DNA from: an uncultured Clostridia bacterium | Lineage (GTDB): Bacteria; Bacillota; Clostridia; Oscillospirales; Ruminococcaceae | DNA: 7,187 nt | Assembly: GCA_937893735.1 (NCBI GenBank) | Contig: CALBGD010000375.1 | Span: forward strand, 1-7,187 | Direction: 5' to 3' | Shown: positions 6,631-7,187 of the stretch, in pieces | Numbering within the stretch: the stretch's first letter is position 1 | Layout: the number at the start of each line of letters is the position of its first letter | Position numbers and translations under genes: made by a program | Notes under the pieces: generated by a model | Database searches by the model: none | Seen by the model: only the letters and a program-made list of their open reading frames with translations | Told to the model about the DNA's origin: nothing

Positions 6631-6727
6631 TGGATACACCAGCAAACCGCTTGCTCATTTTACAACAAATAAGCGTCTGCACCTGCTATCATTTTGCTAT
6701 CAAATCGAGGTAGATGGTCTTGTAAAT

Positions 6728-6741
6728 GGCTTAGTTAAGCC
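6728..6741. other. Short inverted repeat downstream of guaA
   Basis: GGCTT at 6728-6732 and AAGCC at 6737-6741 flank a 4-nt AGTT loop. It lies 18 nt past the guaA stop codon on the minus strand but has no proper T-run, so it is at most a weak terminator or mRNA 3'-end stabiliser. The rest of 6631-6759 shows nothing recognisable. Confidence 0.3.
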
Positions 6742-6759
6742 GTTTGCCTGACAATTCCA

Positions 6760-7187
6760 TTATTCCCACTCAATAGTAGCCGGAGGCTTAGAAGTAATAT
6801 CATAAACGATACGGTTAATATTCTTGACCTCGTTTACGATACGCACGGAAACCTTCTCCAGCACATCATAAGGAATACGCGAGAAATCCGCTGTCATGAA
6901 ATCGCTGGTAGAAACACCGCGGAGCGCGAGCGTATAGTCGTAGGTTCTGCCGTCGCCCATAACGCCGACGGAGCGCATATTGGTGAGCACTGCGAAGTAC
7001 TGGTTGATGCTCCTGTCAAGACCGGCATTAGCTATCTCCTCGCGGAAGATAGCGTCAGCGTCCTGGAGTGTAGCAACCTTTTCAGGAGTGATGTCGCCGA
7101 TAATTCTTATCGCAAGACCGGGTCCCGGGAACGGCTGGCGCCATACCAGCTTTTCGTCCAGACCGAGCGTAGTTCCGAGGGCGCGCA
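6760..7187 (-). CDS. guaA: GMP synthase (glutamine-hydrolysing), C-terminal part; 5' end beyond window
   Basis: The minus strand carries the last 141 codons and a TAA (6760-6762) of GMP synthase, the enzyme that converts XMP to GMP with ATP and glutamine in purine synthesis. The visible part is the C-terminal XMP-binding and dimerisation domain. Hallmarks in order are [10 protein letters not shown] near the right edge, [23 protein letters not shown], '[15 protein letters not shown]', and the invariant end KPPATIEWE. The glutaminase domain and the ATP pyrophosphatase P-loop lie beyond the window. The frame is open through the right edge with no start codon required, so the gene is partial because of the window and not broken. 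It is a housekeeping gene, transcribed towards the accessory genes, and is probably separated from them by the bidirectional hairpin at 6590-6622. Confidence 0.97.
   Translation of the reverse strand, partial: RALGTTLGLDEKLVWRQPFPGPGLAIRIIGDITPEKVATLQDADAIFREEIANAGLDRSINQYFAVLTNMRSVGVMGDGRTYDYTLALRGVSTSDFMTADFSRIPYDVLEKVSVRIVNEVKNINRIVYDITSKPPATIEWE

Overview
The window looks like chromosomal DNA of a gut-type member of the Clostridia, most like Ruminococcus or a relative in the Oscillospiraceae. This is inferred from the moderate GC content, the strong AGGAG-type ribosome binding sites, a LytTR regulator, and an XRE-type protein of a kind I associate with gut Bacillota. No rRNA, tRNA, CRISPR array, complete insertion sequence or integrase is visible.

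Left part (1-4854, + strand): a tight run of four co-oriented genes. They are a membrane transporter of the major facilitator type with an extra non-membrane N-terminal domain (cut by the left edge), an acidic 148-residue protein with a YbjN/secretion-chaperone-like C-terminal half, an 820-residue multidomain toxin-like protein, and a 68-residue protein with six cysteines. The 820-residue protein is the centrepiece. It begins with a DUF4157 (eCIS_core) domain carrying HELSH plus a downstream ExxxD, and ends with an ADP-ribosyltransferase domain of the R-S-E class (YRS, STT, QFE). DUF4157 is known from effectors of extracellular contractile injection systems, so the run may be an effector module: toxin, candidate chaperone, membrane component and small accessory protein. 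No injection-system structural gene is in the window.

Middle (4855-5903): a single regulator gene read from a TTG start behind a near-perfect Shine-Dalgarno sequence. It encodes an NTF2/SnoaL-like domain fused to a LytTR DNA-binding domain and ends at a perfect 11-bp hairpin terminator. It is co-directional with the toxin run and no terminator is evident between them, so co-transcription or local regulation is possible but unproven.

Right part (5904-7187): about 200 bases with no intact gene, then a decayed XRE-family regulator broken by an in-frame amber codon and a damaged 5' end, a hairpin that can terminate transcription from both sides, and the 3' end of guaA (GMP synthase) on the minus strand, cut by the right edge. 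The housekeeping guaA marks a chromosomal flank. The broken regulator next to it suggests a site where accessory DNA has been gained and lost.
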